The notes below the pieces were generated by a model. The model saw only the letters and a program-made list of their open reading frames with translations. It searched no databases and was not told where the DNA came from. From Achromobacter xylosoxidans (GTDB lineage: Bacteria > Pseudomonadota > Gammaproteobacteria > Burkholderiales > Burkholderiaceae_B), in NCBI RefSeq assembly GCF_001457475.1, contig NZ_LN831029.1, positions 4,216,001 to 4,280,000 of the forward strand: a stretch of 64,000 nucleotides of DNA, written 5' to 3'. The position numbers were made by a program, and so were the translations under genes. Shown here piece after piece: positions 34,787 through 44,728 of the stretch; the first letter of the stretch is position 1, and each line of letters begins with the position of its first letter.

Positions 34787-35452
34787 TCAGGCCGCCGCGG
34801 ACCAGGTGAACAGGCGGTCGGGATCGCCCTGCACGTCCACCCGGTGGTCATTCGTCAGGGTAACCCGGCCTTCGGCCAGCCAGCGCACGGCGGCCGGAAA
34901 AGCCTGGTGTTCGACTTCCAGCACGCGCTCGGCCAGCCTTTCCGGCGTATCGCCGGCCAGGATCGGCACGCAGCCCTGGGCGATGATGGGGCCGTGGTCC
35001 AGCACCGGCGTCACGAAATGCACGGTGCAGCCATGCACGCGCACACCGGTGGCCAGCGCCTGCGCGTGGGTGTGCAGCCCCGGAAACGCCGGCAGCAGCG
35101 ACGGATGGATGTTGACGAGCCGGCCGCTGTAGCGGTTGACGAAGCCCGGGGTCAGCACCCGCATGAAGCCGGCCAGAATGACGTAATCCGGCGCGTGCAG
35201 GTCGATTTCAGCGGCCAGCGCGGCGTCGAAGGCCTCGCGGCTGGCGTAGTCCTTGTGGTAAAGGGCCGCGGTGGCGATGCCCTGCGCAGCGGCCCATTCC
35301 AGGCCTGCGGCGTCCGGGCGGCTGGCGATCACGGCGGCGATCGTGGCGGGCCAGCCCTGTTGGCGACAGGCCTGGACCAGCGCCTGCATGTTGCTGCCTC
35401 GTCCCGAGATCAGGATGACGATGCGACGCGGTGGTGTAGAGGTTTCCGGCAA
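34787..35452 (-). CDS. purN: Phosphoribosylglycinamide formyltransferase
   Basis: This enzyme transfers a formyl group from 10-formyl-tetrahydrofolate to GAR in purine synthesis. The core begins RRIVILISGRGSNMQALV, contains HPSLLPAFPGLHTH (catalytic His-region) and HGCTVHFVTPVLDHGPII with the family Asp. No ATG lies upstream of the core; the TTG at 35452 (MPETSTPP) gives a normal 221 residues, and the frame beyond it runs into the opposite ribF gene. Start choice is therefore an inference. rsmB-like follows 86 bases downstream. Confidence 0.88.
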   Translation of the reverse strand: MPETSTPPRRIVILISGRGSNMQALVQACRQQGWPATIAAVIASRPDAAGLEWAAAQGIATAALYHKDYASREAFDAALAAEIDLHAPDYVILAGFMRVLTPGFVNRYSGRLVNIHPSLLPAFPGLHTHAQALATGVRVHGCTVHFVTPVLDHGPIIAQGCVPILAGDTPERLAERVLEVEHQAFPAAVRWLAEGRVTLTNDHRVDVQGDPDRLFTWSAAA

Positions 35453-35515
35453 GATGAGCGATCCAAATTGGGGATGACGAACAATCCCGTAATCCAAAAT
35501 TGTAAACTCTCGCTC

Positions 35516-36481
35516 GTGAAACCACCGCTGCGCATCCACCGATCCCTTCCGCCGCCCGCCCAGCGCGCTCCCAGCGCGCTGACCATCGGCAATTTCGACG
35601 GCGTCCACCGAGGACACCAGGCCATGCTGGCGCGCGTCTGCCAGGTCGCGCGCGACCGGGGCCTGACGCCCGCCGTGATGACCTTCGAGCCGCACCCGCG
35701 CGAGTACTTCGCCACGCTCAACCAGCGCCCCGAACTGGCGCCGACCCGCATTTCCGGCTTGCGCGACAAGCTGGCGGCGCTGGCGCGCTACGGCATTTCC
35801 CAGGTCGTGGTCGAGCGCTTCAACGCCCGCCTGGCCGAAATGTCGGCCAACGCCTTCATCGAGAACCTGCTGGTGCGGGGGATGGATACCAAGTGGCTGC
35901 TGGTGGGCGAGGACTTCCGCTTCGGCCACAAGCGCAGCGGCGACATCGACCTGCTGCGCGAAGCCGGCCTGCGCCATGGCTTCGAGGTGCAGACCCTGGC
36001 CGACGTCACCGACCGCCACGGCCACCGCATTTCCAGTTCCGAGGTGCGCACCGCCCTGGCCGTGGGCGACCTGGACCGCGCCCGCCACCTGCTGGGCCAC
36101 CCCTTCCATATCAGCGGCCACGTGATCCACGGCCAGAAACTGGGCCGCACCCTGGGCTTTCCAACCATGAACCTGCGGGTGGCCGAACGCTGCGCGGCCC
36201 GTTCCGGCATCTACGTGGTGCAGGTCTACGGCCTGGCCGAACGCGCCCTGCCCGCGGTGGCCAGCCTGGGCGTGCGCCCGACGGTCGAGGACCGCGGCCG
36301 CGTGCTGCTGGAAGCGCACCTGCTCGACGAGACCGTCAACGCATACGGTAAACTCGTGCGTGTCGAATTCCTGCAAAAGCTGCGGGACGAAGAAAAATTT
36401 CCTGATCTCCCTTCCCTGACTGCCGCCATCGCCGAAGACGCGCGAAACGCGCGCGCCTATTTTGCCGTTCATGGACTATAA
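35516..36481 (+). CDS. ribF: Riboflavin kinase / FAD synthetase
   Basis: This bifunctional enzyme phosphorylates riboflavin to FMN and adenylates FMN to FAD. Residues 15-180 carry the nucleotidyltransferase signature [15 protein letters not shown] and a late ISSSEVR; residues about 190-310 form the kinase domain with [11 protein letters not shown]. The GTG at 35516 gives 321 residues, the normal length; upstream frame is noncoding and includes the divergent purN. Its 3' end overlaps ileS by 11 bases. The ribF-ileS-lspA order is widespread in proteobacteria. Confidence 0.93.
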   Translation: MKPPLRIHRSLPPPAQRAPSALTIGNFDGVHRGHQAMLARVCQVARDRGLTPAVMTFEPHPREYFATLNQRPELAPTRISGLRDKLAALARYGISQVVVERFNARLAEMSANAFIENLLVRGMDTKWLLVGEDFRFGHKRSGDIDLLREAGLRHGFEVQTLADVTDRHGHRISSSEVRTALAVGDLDRARHLLGHPFHISGHVIHGQKLGRTLGFPTMNLRVAERCAARSGIYVVQVYGLAERALPAVASLGVRPTVEDRGRVLLEAHLLDETVNAYGKLVRVEFLQKLRDEEKFPDLPSLTAAIAEDARNARAYFAVHGL

Positions 36482-39332
36482 AAAGACCCTCAACCTGCCC
36501 GATACCCCCTTCCCCATGCGGGGCGACCTTGCCAAGCGCGAGCCCGCCTGGATTGCGCAGTGGGAGGAAAACCACGTCTACCAGGCCATCCGCGCCGCCA
36601 GCCGCGGCCGTCCGCGCTTCGTGCTGCACGACGGCCCGCCCTACGCCAACGGTGACATCCACATCGGCCACGCGGTCAACAAGATCCTGAAGGACATCAT
36701 CGTCAAGAGCCGCAACATGGCCGGCTACGACGCGCACTACGTGCCGGGCTGGGATTGCCACGGCATGCCGATCGAGATCCAGATCGAAAAGAAGTACGGC
36801 AAGCACCTGCCCGTGGCCGAGGTGCAGTCCAAGGCGCGCGCCTACGCGCTCGAGCAGATCGACCGCCAGCGCAAGGACTTCAAGCGCCTGGGCGTGCTGG
36901 GCGAGTGGGATCGTCCCTACATGACGATGAACTTCAGCAATGAAGCCGACGAGATCCGCGCCCTGGGCCGCATCCTGGACAAGGGCTACGTGTTCCGCGG
37001 CCTCAAGCCCGTGAACTGGTGTTTCGACTGTGGCTCGGCGCTGGCCGAGGCCGAGGTCGAATACGCCGACCGCGTCGATCCGGCGGTGGACGTGGCCTTC
37101 CCGTTCGCCGAGCACGACAAGCTGGCCAAGGCCTTCGGCCTGGACAAGGTCGACGATGGCGCCATCGTCATCTGGACCACCACGCCCTGGACCATCCCGT
37201 CCAACCAGGCGCTGAACCTGCACCCCGAAATCGAATACGCGCTGGTGCGCGTGTCGCCCGCGCCCAAGTTCGGCCCGCTGCTGCTGATCGCGCGCGAACG
37301 CGTCGAAGCCTGCCTGAAGGCCTGGAACCTGGAAGGCGAAGTCATCGCCACCGCCCCCGGCGCGGCGCTGTCGGGCATCGAATTCCGGCATCCGCTGGCG
37401 CAGTTCGAAGCCGCCTACGACCGCAAGGCCCCGGTCTACCTGGGCGACTACGTCACGGCCGACTCCGGCACCGGCGTGGTGCACTCGGCCCCCGCCTACG
37501 GTATCGAGGACTTCATCTCGTGCAAGGAGCACGGCATGAAGGACACCGACTTCATCAGCCCCGTCATGGGCGACGGCAAGTACGTCGACAGCCTGGCGCT
37601 GTTCGGCGGCCTGTCGATCTGGGACGCCAACCCCAAGATCGTCGAGGCCCTGAAGGAAGCCGGCGCGCTGATGCACGTCGAAAAGCACAAGCACAGCTAC
37701 ATGCACTGCTGGCGCCACAAGACGCCCATCATCTACCGCGCCACCAGCCAATGGTTCGCCGGCATGGACATCAAGCCCAAGAACGGCGGCCCGACCCTGC
37801 GCGAATCGGCGCTGGCCGGCATCGACGCCACCGCCTTCTACCCGGCCTGGGGCCGCGCCCGCCTGCACGCCATGATCGCCAACCGTCCGGACTGGACCCT
37901 GTCGCGCCAGCGCCAGTGGGGCACGCCGATGGCCTTCTTCGTGCACAAGGAAACCGGCGCGCTGCATCCGCGCACCTCCGAATTGCTGGAACAGGTCGCG
38001 CAACGCGTCGAGCAAGGCGGCATCGAGGCCTGGCAGACGCTGGACCCGCGCGAGCTACTGGGCGACGAAGCCGACCAGTACGAAAAGAACCGCGACACGC
38101 TGGACGTGTGGTTCGACTCGGGCAGCACCCACGCCACCGTGCTGGGCGGCAAGGACGGCGATTTCGCCGGCTCGCACGGCGCCGAACTGGGTTGGCCCGC
38201 CGACCTCTACCTGGAAGGCTCCGACCAGCACCGGGGCTGGTTCCATTCGTCGCTGCTGACCGGCTGCATGCTGTATGGCCAGCCGCCCTACAAGGCCCTG
38301 CTGATGCACGGCTTCGTGGTGGACGGCCAGGGCCGCAAGATGAGCAAGTCGGTCGGCAACGTGATCGCGCCGCAGAAGGTGTCCGATTCGCTGGGCGCCG
38401 AGATCCTGCGCCTGTGGGTCGCCTCCACCGACTACTCGGGCGAGCTGTCGATCTCCGACGAGATCCTCAAGCGCGTGGTCGAAGGCTACCGCCGCATCCG
38501 CAACACGCTGCGTTTCCTGCTGGCCAACCTGGCCGACTTCGACGCCGTGTCACAGTCCGTGCCCTACGGCGAGCTGTTCGAGATCGACCGCTATGCGCTG
38601 GCCATGACCGCGCAGATGCAGGCCGAGGTGCAGGGCCACTACGAGCGCTACGACTTCCACCCGGCGGTCTCGCGCCTGCAGACGTTCTGCTCGGAAGACC
38701 TGGGCGCGTTCTACCTGGATATCCTGAAAGACCGCCTGTACACCTCGAAGGTGGACAGCGTGGCCCGCCGCTCGGCGCAGACCGCGCTGCTGGACATCAC
38801 CCAGACGCTGCTCAAGCTGATGGCGCCGATCCTGTCGTTCACGGCCGAAGAGGCCTGGAAGGAACTGGTCGGCTCGGCCCTGAAGCACCAGGCCGACGCG
38901 GCTCGCGTCACCATCTTCACCGAGGTCTACCACGCGCTGCCGCCGTTCGCCGACGCCGAGGCCCTGTCGGCCAAGTGGACGCGCCTGCGCGCCATCCGCG
39001 CCGAGGTCCAGCGCAAGCTGGAAGAAGTGCGCACGGCCGGCGACATCGGTTCGTCGCTGCAGGCCGAGGTCGACCTGTACGCCAGCGGCGAAGACCAGCA
39101 ACTGCTGGCCAGCCTGGGCGACGACCTGCGCTTCGTGCTGATCGTCTCGCGCGCCACCGTGCACGCCGGCGAAGGCGAGACGCGCATCGAGGTGACGCCC
39201 TCCAAGCACAAGAAGTGCGAGCGCTGCTGGCACTGGCGCCTGGATGTGGGCCAGGACCCCGATCACCCCGAGATCTGCGGCCGCTGCGTGTCCAACCTGT
39301 TCGGCTCGGGCGAAGCCCGCGACAAGGCCTGA
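36471..39332 (+). CDS. ileS: Isoleucyl-tRNA synthetase
   Basis: The 953-residue class I synthetase charges tRNA-Ile. It starts [24 protein letters not shown] is at 64-67 in DIHIGHAVN and KMSKS at 623-627. The editing CP1 domain includes [14 protein letters not shown], and the C-terminal zinc knuckle is CERCWHWRL with CGRC. The form is the bacterial IleS1 type. It overlaps ribF and precedes lspA by two bases, indicating cotranscription. Confidence 0.97.
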   Translation: MDYKKTLNLPDTPFPMRGDLAKREPAWIAQWEENHVYQAIRAASRGRPRFVLHDGPPYANGDIHIGHAVNKILKDIIVKSRNMAGYDAHYVPGWDCHGMPIEIQIEKKYGKHLPVAEVQSKARAYALEQIDRQRKDFKRLGVLGEWDRPYMTMNFSNEADEIRALGRILDKGYVFRGLKPVNWCFDCGSALAEAEVEYADRVDPAVDVAFPFAEHDKLAKAFGLDKVDDGAIVIWTTTPWTIPSNQALNLHPEIEYALVRVSPAPKFGPLLLIARERVEACLKAWNLEGEVIATAPGAALSGIEFRHPLAQFEAAYDRKAPVYLGDYVTADSGTGVVHSAPAYGIEDFISCKEHGMKDTDFISPVMGDGKYVDSLALFGGLSIWDANPKIVEALKEAGALMHVEKHKHSYMHCWRHKTPIIYRATSQWFAGMDIKPKNGGPTLRESALAGIDATAFYPAWGRARLHAMIANRPDWTLSRQRQWGTPMAFFVHKETGALHPRTSELLEQVAQRVEQGGIEAWQTLDPRELLGDEADQYEKNRDTLDVWFDSGSTHATVLGGKDGDFAGSHGAELGWPADLYLEGSDQHRGWFHSSLLTGCMLYGQPPYKALLMHGFVVDGQGRKMSKSVGNVIAPQKVSDSLGAEILRLWVASTDYSGELSISDEILKRVVEGYRRIRNTLRFLLANLADFDAVSQSVPYGELFEIDRYALAMTAQMQAEVQGHYERYDFHPAVSRLQTFCSEDLGAFYLDILKDRLYTSKVDSVARRSAQTALLDITQTLLKLMAPILSFTAEEAWKELVGSALKHQADAARVTIFTEVYHALPPFADAEALSAKWTRLRAIRAEVQRKLEEVRTAGDIGSSLQAEVDLYASGEDQQLLASLGDDLRFVLIVSRATVHAGEGETRIEVTPSKHKKCERCWHWRLDVGQDPDHPEICGRCVSNLFGSGEARDKA

Positions 39333-39334
39333 GC

Positions 39335-39859
39335 ATGGCCGGCCCTCAAGGCACGGCCACCGGGGCATCCGCCGGCGCGCCCCCCGCAAGGGTGGGCCGC
39401 TGGCTGGGCATCGCGCTGGCCATCATCGTGCTGGACCAGCTGACCAAGGTGTACTTCAACACCTCGTACCAGTACGGCGAGCGCCTGAACCTGCTGCCGT
39501 TCTTCGACTTCACGCTGCTGTACAACCGCGGCGCGGCATTCAGCTTCCTGGCGTCCGAGGAAGGCTGGCAGCGCTGGCTGTTCACGGCGCTGGGCCTCAT
39601 CGCCGCCGTGGTCATCACCGTGATCCTGCGCCGCACCCGCGGCCAGCCGCGCTTCTGCCTGGCGCTGGCGATGATCCTGGGCGGCGCCATCGGCAACGTG
39701 ATCGACCGGGTGGTGTATGGCCACGTGGTGGACTTCCTGCTGTTCTATTGGCGCGACTGGTACTACCCCGCCTTCAATGTGGCGGACGTGGGGATTACCT
39801 GCGGTGCCGTGCTGCTGGTGCTGGACGAGCTGCTGCGGGCCCGCAAGCCGCGCGCCTGA
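39335..39859 (+). CDS. lspA: Prolipoprotein signal peptidase II
   Basis: The 174-residue inner-membrane aspartic protease cleaves prolipoproteins at the lipid-modified cysteine. Four hydrophobic segments are visible (about 23-36, 79-98, 106-125, 152-168). The catalytic aspartates are D124 in GNVIDR and D151 in FNVAD. It begins two bases after ileS ends and is followed by a terminator, so it closes the ribF-ileS-lspA unit. This is a typical length. Confidence 0.96.
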   Translation: MAGPQGTATGASAGAPPARVGRWLGIALAIIVLDQLTKVYFNTSYQYGERLNLLPFFDFTLLYNRGAAFSFLASEEGWQRWLFTALGLIAAVVITVILRRTRGQPRFCLALAMILGGAIGNVIDRVVYGHVVDFLLFYWRDWYYPAFNVADVGITCGAVLLVLDELLRARKPRA

Positions 39860-39880
39860 CGCCCTCCCCCGCCCCCTTCG

Positions 39881-39906
39881 AAACCCGGCCCTTGGCCGGG
39901 TTTTTT
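39881..39906 (+). terminator. Terminator after lspA
   Basis: AAACCCGGCC and GGCCGGGTTT make a perfect 10-bp stem with a CTT loop followed by a run of six T residues, a textbook intrinsic terminator. Confidence 0.9.
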
Positions 39907-40015
39907 CCTGTTTGAGCCCCCCCTGCACGCATGGCGAACGGCGCGATGCGGCAATGCGGAATAAAATCACTGTCCGTTCCCTGATTCGACGGTATCCAAA
40001 CGCCGTCCGACGCCC

Positions 40016-41212
40016 ATGCTCGACCTCGCCCGCAAACGCATCGTCCTCGGCCTGACCGGTGGCATCGCCTGCTACAAAATCGCCGAGCTGGTGCGGCGCA
40101 TGACCGAACAAGGCGCCATCGTCGACGTGGTGATGACCGAAGCCGCCACGCACTTCATCACGCCGGTGACCATGCAGGCCCTGTCCGGCCGCCCGGTGTT
40201 CGTCGATGCCTGGGACCCGCGGGTGCCCAACAACATGGCGCACATCGACCTGACGCGCGGCGCCGACGCCGTGCTGATCGCGCCGGCCAGCACCGACTTC
40301 ATGGCCAAGCTGGCGCACGGCATGGCCGACGACCTGCTGTCGACGCTGTGCGTGGCGCGCGCCTGCCCGCTGCTCGTTGCGCCCGCCATGAACCGCGAGA
40401 TGTGGGCCAACCCGGCGACCCAGCGCAACGTGGCGCAACTGCGCGCCGACGGCATCAGCATCCTGGGCCCGTCGGCCGGCGAACAGGCCTGTGGCGAGAC
40501 CGGCGACGGCCGCATGCTCGAAGCCCACGAGATCCTGGCCGACCTGATCGCCTTCTTCCAGCCCAAGCTGCTGGCCGGCCGTCACGTGCTGCTGACCGCC
40601 GGCCCCACCTCCGAGCCGGTCGATCCGGTGCGCGTGCTGAGCAACCGCTCGTCGGGCAAGACCGGCTACGCCCTGGCCCGCGCCGCGCGCGAAGCCGGCG
40701 CCCGCGTCACGCTGATCACCGGCGCCACCGCCCTGCCGGTGCCGCGCGGCGTCACCGCCTTGTCGGTGATGACGGCGCGCCAGATGCACGACGCCGTGAT
40801 GGCCAGCGCCGCCGACGCCGACATCTTCATCGCCGTGGCCGCCGTGGCCGACTGGCGCGTCAAGAACGTCAGCAACCAGAAGCTGAAGAAGACCAGCGAA
40901 GGCGGCGGCGCGCCGCAGATGGAGTTCGAGCCCAACCCGGACATCCTGGCCGAGGTGGCCAAACTGAAGGACGGGCCGTGGTGCGTGGGTTTTGCGGCAG
41001 AGACCGAAAAACTGGCCGAGCACGCCGAGGCCAAACGCCAGCGCAAGGGCATCCCGCTGCTGGTGGGCAACCTGGCGCACAAGGTGATGGACGCGGACAC
41101 CACCGAACTGGTGCTGTTCGACGCGCAGGGCGCGCACCCGCTGCCGGCGGCTGACAAATTGGACGCCGCGCGCCGCCTGATCGCCGAGATCGCGGCGCGG
41201 CTGCCGGCCTGA
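40016..41212 (+). CDS. coaBC: Coenzyme A biosynthesis bifunctional protein CoaBC
   Basis: The 398-residue enzyme couples cysteine to 4'-phosphopantothenate and decarboxylates the product. The N-terminal flavoprotein domain (1-185) has GGIACYKIAELV, PASTDFMAKLAHGMADDL and PAMNREMW; the C-terminal ligase domain (195-398) has TAGPTSEPVDPVRVLSN and AAVADWR. It is oriented with lspA but separated by a terminator, so it probably has its own promoter in the 110-base AT-richer interval before it. Confidence 0.96.
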   Translation: MLDLARKRIVLGLTGGIACYKIAELVRRMTEQGAIVDVVMTEAATHFITPVTMQALSGRPVFVDAWDPRVPNNMAHIDLTRGADAVLIAPASTDFMAKLAHGMADDLLSTLCVARACPLLVAPAMNREMWANPATQRNVAQLRADGISILGPSAGEQACGETGDGRMLEAHEILADLIAFFQPKLLAGRHVLLTAGPTSEPVDPVRVLSNRSSGKTGYALARAAREAGARVTLITGATALPVPRGVTALSVMTARQMHDAVMASAADADIFIAVAAVADWRVKNVSNQKLKKTSEGGGAPQMEFEPNPDILAEVAKLKDGPWCVGFAAETEKLAEHAEAKRQRKGIPLLVGNLAHKVMDADTTELVLFDAQGAHPLPAADKLDAARRLIAEIAARLPA

Positions 41213-41236
41213 TCCCGCCCATCCGCGAACCGCCAA

Positions 41237-41270
41237 ACAAAAACGCCAGACGCGAGTCTGGCGTTTTTGT
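41237..41270. terminator. Bidirectional terminator between coaBC and tctC
   Basis: ACAAAAACGCCAGAC and GTCTGGCGTTTTTGT are perfect 15-bp inverted repeats with a GCGA loop. The flanking A and T tracts let it serve both convergent transcripts. Confidence 0.92.
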
Positions 41271-41318
41271 TTGCGGCGCGCGCCGCGCCTGCCGGCAACG
41301 GCGGACGCGACAGCCTGC

Positions 41319-42308
41319 TTATTGCTCCAGGCTGATGTTGGCGGCGCGCACGATGTCGGCCCACTGCTTGCGGTCGTTCTCCAGGAACTGGCCGAACTGC
41401 TCGGGCGTCATGCCGGTGACGGGTTCCGAACCCAGGCCGGCCATCTTTTCCTTCACGGCGGGCTGCTTGAGCACGTCCTGCAGCGCCGCGTAATAGGCAG
41501 CCAGCACGTCCGCCGGCAGGCCGGCCGGGGCGAACACGCCCTGCCAGGTGGGCATATCGAAGCCCTTCAGGCCCTGCTCGTCGAGCGTGGGCACGTTGGG
41601 CAACTGCGCCGAGCGCTTGAGCGAGGCCACGCCGATGGCCTTGACCTTGCCCTGCAGTGCCAGCGGCGCGGCGGTGGAGATGTTGTCCATCGTCATCGCG
41701 ATGTGGCCGCCCAGCAGGTCGGTGATGACCGGCGCCGCGCCTCGGTAGGCCGCGTGCGGCACCTTCACGCCCAGCTTGTACAGCATGGTTTCGGCGATCA
41801 GGTGATTGGAGATGCCCACGCCGGCGGTGCCGTAGGTGGCGGTCGGCGTCTTCTGGAAGTAGTCCTTCAGTTCGGCCAGGTTGTTGGCCGGCACGTCCTT
41901 GTTGACGATGACCACGTTGGGCTGCACCGCCGCCAGCGTGATGGGCGTGAAGTCGGTCGGCTTGTAGCTGGTGCCCTTGGCGTTGAGCACATGGGTGATG
42001 GCCATGGAACCGGCCGCGGCGATGCCGATGGTGTAGCCGTCAGGCTGCGATTGCGACAGGCGGAAGGCCATGATGTTGCCGCCGGCGCCCGCCAGGTTTT
42101 CCACCACCACGGTCTGGCCCAGGCGCTGCGACAGCGGCTCGGCCAGCAGACGCGCCAGCGTGTCGGCCGAACCGCCGGGCGCAAAACCCACCAGCAGGCG
42201 CACCGGCTTGGTCGGTTTCCAGGCGTCGGCGGCCAGGGCCGGCGCCGCCGCCAGGGTGCTGGCGGCGAACAGTGCGCCCACGGCGCGTTGCAAAGTACGG
42301 CTGAACAT
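41319..42308 (-). CDS. Bug/TctC-family periplasmic substrate-binding protein
   Basis: From ATG 42308 (AAGGGAA site upstream) this 329-residue protein carries a signal peptide (MFSRTLQRAVGALFAASTL to ALAA), then the Bug fold: PVRLLVGFAPGGSADTLARL, GTAGVGISNHLIAE, and PVTGMTPEQFGQFLENDRKQW. Bug proteins bind small carboxylates or related molecules in the periplasm and are very numerous in Bordetella and relatives; they often lack adjacent TctAB. Here it is the last gene of an IclR-pepE-DUF1177-aroM operon, suggesting that it supplies the substrate handled by those enzymes. Confidence 0.92.
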   Translation of the reverse strand: MFSRTLQRAVGALFAASTLAAAPALAADAWKPTKPVRLLVGFAPGGSADTLARLLAEPLSQRLGQTVVVENLAGAGGNIMAFRLSQSQPDGYTIGIAAAGSMAITHVLNAKGTSYKPTDFTPITLAAVQPNVVIVNKDVPANNLAELKDYFQKTPTATYGTAGVGISNHLIAETMLYKLGVKVPHAAYRGAAPVITDLLGGHIAMTMDNISTAAPLALQGKVKAIGVASLKRSAQLPNVPTLDEQGLKGFDMPTWQGVFAPAGLPADVLAAYYAALQDVLKQPAVKEKMAGLGSEPVTGMTPEQFGQFLENDRKQWADIVRAANISLEQ

Positions 42309-42321
42309 GAAGTCGATTCCC

Positions 42322-43011
42322 TTATTCCAATATTTGCGCGAGCGCCTGCGCGACCAGGCGGTTGGACAACAGCACCGGGCGACCCGACGCCTGTGCCACC
42401 GCCTGCCGCATGCGCTCGGCGTAACCCATGCAATGCATGACGACAAAATCACAGTCGGCCAGGTCCTGGCCGGCCTGCTTGAAACTGGCCGCCGCGCGTC
42501 CCGCGTCGGCCTCGTAGGGCGAGGCATGCACCACCGTGGTCGCGCACTCCAGCGGCACGGCCATGTGGAAGGCGTCGACCTGGGCTTGCAGCGGCACCAC
42601 CAGGCCGACCTTGCGGCAGTGCTGCGCCAAACCGGCGACCAGGTGGTCGACGACCTGCTGCGGCTCGACCACCAGCGTGCGCATCGGCGCGATCGCGGTG
42701 CCGGTGCACAGCGGCACCAGCGCGTCGTAGCCGGCGGCGTCGGCCTCGCGCATCACCTCTGCCAGCCGCGCCTCGGCGGCGGCGGCGTCCAGTTCGACCT
42801 GGGCGCCGTCGCGCATGCGCGTGGCGAAGCGATACTCGCCCGGGCGCGGCGCCAGCGCGGCCAGCGCCGCCGCATCCAGGCCGTCGAGCGCGCCGAACTC
42901 GTCGATGCGCACGTGTTCGCCCAGCAGCGGCGCCATTTCCGGCACCACGTCGCTGCGCGGCGACTGGCCGATGGTGAAGAACGCCACGCGGCGCGGGCGA
43001 CGCGCGCTCAT
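42322..43011 (-). CDS. AroM family protein
   Basis: This 229-residue protein matches the AroM family, whose members resemble Asp/Glu/hydantoin racemase-type folds: FTIGQSPRSDVVPEM near the N-terminus, VPLCTGTAI (Cys in the middle), and HCMGYAERMR near the end with a second Cys. A two-Cys racemase mechanism is possible but not established for AroM. It starts in an ATGA overlap with the DUF1177 gene and precedes tctC by 13 bases, so it is tightly in the operon. Confidence 0.85.
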   Translation of the reverse strand: MSARRPRRVAFFTIGQSPRSDVVPEMAPLLGEHVRIDEFGALDGLDAAALAALAPRPGEYRFATRMRDGAQVELDAAAAEARLAEVMREADAAGYDALVPLCTGTAIAPMRTLVVEPQQVVDHLVAGLAQHCRKVGLVVPLQAQVDAFHMAVPLECATTVVHASPYEADAGRAAASFKQAGQDLADCDFVVMHCMGYAERMRQAVAQASGRPVLLSNRLVAQALAQILE

Positions 43012-43937
43012 TGCGCGGCGCCCGGTTCGCGGCCGGTGGTCTGCAGATGCGCCATCGAGCCATAGCGGCCCTGCAGCGCGTCCCATTCAGCGGCGTCGAA
43101 GAAGGTCATGGCGCCCTGCCCGAAGAGCTTGGCGATCTCGATGCAGAAACGCATCGCCACGTCGGCGTCGACGGCGTTGGTCACGCCGGTGGCGCAACCC
43201 GGCACGGCGGTCTGCGCGGTCAGCGCCACGCCGACCACCGGCGCGTCGGTGACGATGGCCGGCTGCATCAGCGAATTGACATGCCACAGGCCGTTTTCGT
43301 AGGGCGTGATGTCCTGCGTGGTCAGCGGCAGCGTCAGGGGCAGCTCGCCGCTGACCCAGCCCATCACGTCCAGCATGGTCTCCGGAATGCGCAGCAGATA
43401 GCCCTGTTTGGCCACCGGCGTCAGCGCCACGCCGCGGCGGTTCACCAGGCGGTTGCCGCGGGTGGTGTCGACGGACAGGATCGCGTCCATGCGCGGATCG
43501 ACTTCGTGCGACATCATTTCGCGCATCGGGAACGGCGAGCGCATCATCGGCACGGGATGGTGCGGACGGGTGCCGGCGCGCGGGCAGATGTGGGTGCGGA
43601 TGCGCACGGTGCCGGGCAGCACGTCGCCCTGGCGCGCCATGGCCATGATCTTGAGCGCGGCGGCGATGGCGACCACGGCGCCGTCGCTGTCGGACACCAG
43701 GCCGGTGACGGCCGGACGCGCGCCGATGCCGCCCAGGCGGCCGACGATGCCCAATTGCGGCGCGGCGGGGTCGGCGCCCGGAATGACGATGGAGAGGAAC
43801 TCGGTGGCCGCGCCGTCGCGCTCCAGCGGCGTGACCTCGACCTCGCAGTCGCCGGCCGCGCGCAGCGCCTGTGCCACCGCCTCGCCCGTGATGTGGGCCG
43901 AAGACAGCAGTTCGATGGTGTCGATGACCTGCTTCAT
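43008..43937 (-). CDS. DUF1177 family protein
   Basis: The 309-residue protein matches the DUF1177 family; its function is not established. It has an N-terminal MKQVIDTIELLSSAHITG, repeated Asp/Glu/His residues that could bind a metal (HEVDPRMDAILSVD), and CPRAGTRPHHPVPMMRSPF. The sequence is compatible with a peptidase-like or amidohydrolase-like enzyme, but no catalytic set is certain. It overlaps both neighbours by four bases, so its level is locked to that of pepE and aroM. Confidence 0.85.
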   Translation of the reverse strand: MKQVIDTIELLSSAHITGEAVAQALRAAGDCEVEVTPLERDGAATEFLSIVIPGADPAAPQLGIVGRLGGIGARPAVTGLVSDSDGAVVAIAAALKIMAMARQGDVLPGTVRIRTHICPRAGTRPHHPVPMMRSPFPMREMMSHEVDPRMDAILSVDTTRGNRLVNRRGVALTPVAKQGYLLRIPETMLDVMGWVSGELPLTLPLTTQDITPYENGLWHVNSLMQPAIVTDAPVVGVALTAQTAVPGCATGVTNAVDADVAMRFCIEIAKLFGQGAMTFFDAAEWDALQGRYGSMAHLQTTGREPGAAQ

Positions 43938-44638
43938 GCCGGGATCTCCAGCGGGCCGGGCGTGAACACGCGCGGCTCGGCGGCGCCGATGAACAGCGGC
44001 GCATCGTGCGGGCCGACAAGCGTGATGGCGGCCCCGCGCACGCGCAGCCCGGCGCCTTCGGGCAGGCCCAGCACCGGCATGGTCGGGTTCAGCGTGCAGA
44101 ACTCGGCCAGGCGCTGCGCGCGCGTTTCGCCGCGATGGCCGGGAGGATGGGCATTGGTGTAGTGCGGGTTGATCTGGAAGGACAGCAGGCCGAGCGCATC
44201 GAAGCCTTCGGGGTCGGTGATCGGCATGTCGTTGGTGGTGCAGATGCTTGGGCACGCCAGGTTGGAACCGGCGCTCCAGCCCAGGTAGGCGGCGCCTTCG
44301 CGCACGCGGCGCGCCACCACGCTCAGCAGGCCCTGGCGGCGCAATTGGCCGAGCAGGTTGAAGGTGTTGCCGCCGCCGACGATGATGACGGCGGCATTCT
44401 CCAGCGCGGCCACGGGATCGGCGGCGCGATGCAGCGGCTGGATGTCCAGGCCCGCGTCGGCCAGCGCCGTGGTGACCAAGGTGGTGTAGTCGTCCCAGTT
44501 GCGGGTGACGCCCGCGTACGGCACGAACACCGCCGGCGCGCCAGCCGGCAGCGCGGCGATCAGTTCGCGGATGTCGGGCAACGCGTGCACCAGGTAGCCG
44601 GCGTCGCTGCTGGAATTGCTGAGAAGCAGAAGGTTCAT
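43934..44638 (-). CDS. pepE: Peptidase E (S51 family)
   Basis: This 234-residue serine peptidase of family S51 cleaves dipeptides with N-terminal aspartate in the characterised members. The nucleophile is in YLGWSAGSNL, the supporting glycine-rich strand is IIVGGGNTFNLL, and the late His is in PHYTNAHPPGHRGETR. It has no signal peptide. The start follows the family N-terminus MNLLLLSNSS. It is the first enzyme of the operon after iclR, overlapping the DUF1177 gene. Confidence 0.9.
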   Translation of the reverse strand: MNLLLLSNSSSDAGYLVHALPDIRELIAALPAGAPAVFVPYAGVTRNWDDYTTLVTTALADAGLDIQPLHRAADPVAALENAAVIIVGGGNTFNLLGQLRRQGLLSVVARRVREGAAYLGWSAGSNLACPSICTTNDMPITDPEGFDALGLLSFQINPHYTNAHPPGHRGETRAQRLAEFCTLNPTMPVLGLPEGAGLRVRGAAITLVGPHDAPLFIGAAEPRVFTPGPLEIPA

Positions 44639-44728
44639 GAGTGGAGTTCCGTGGAATCGGGAAAGTCGGGGTGTCGCGCACGCGCGGCTGGATAGGGCAA
44701 TACGGTCAATCGGGTTCGCGCCGGCGCG

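Noticed and set aside
34622..35515. Upstream extension of the ribF frame
   Set aside because: It crosses the purN gene and promoter region on the other strand; the family N-terminus matches GTG 35516.
37019..39334. Plus-strand frame overlapping ileS before lspA
   Set aside because: It is an out-of-frame reading of ileS; lspA starts only at 39335.
41271..42440. Plus-strand frame opposite the Bug protein gene
   Set aside because: It is the antisense shadow of tctC and carries His/Gln/Arg-rich nonsense typical of reverse-strand GC-rich coding DNA.
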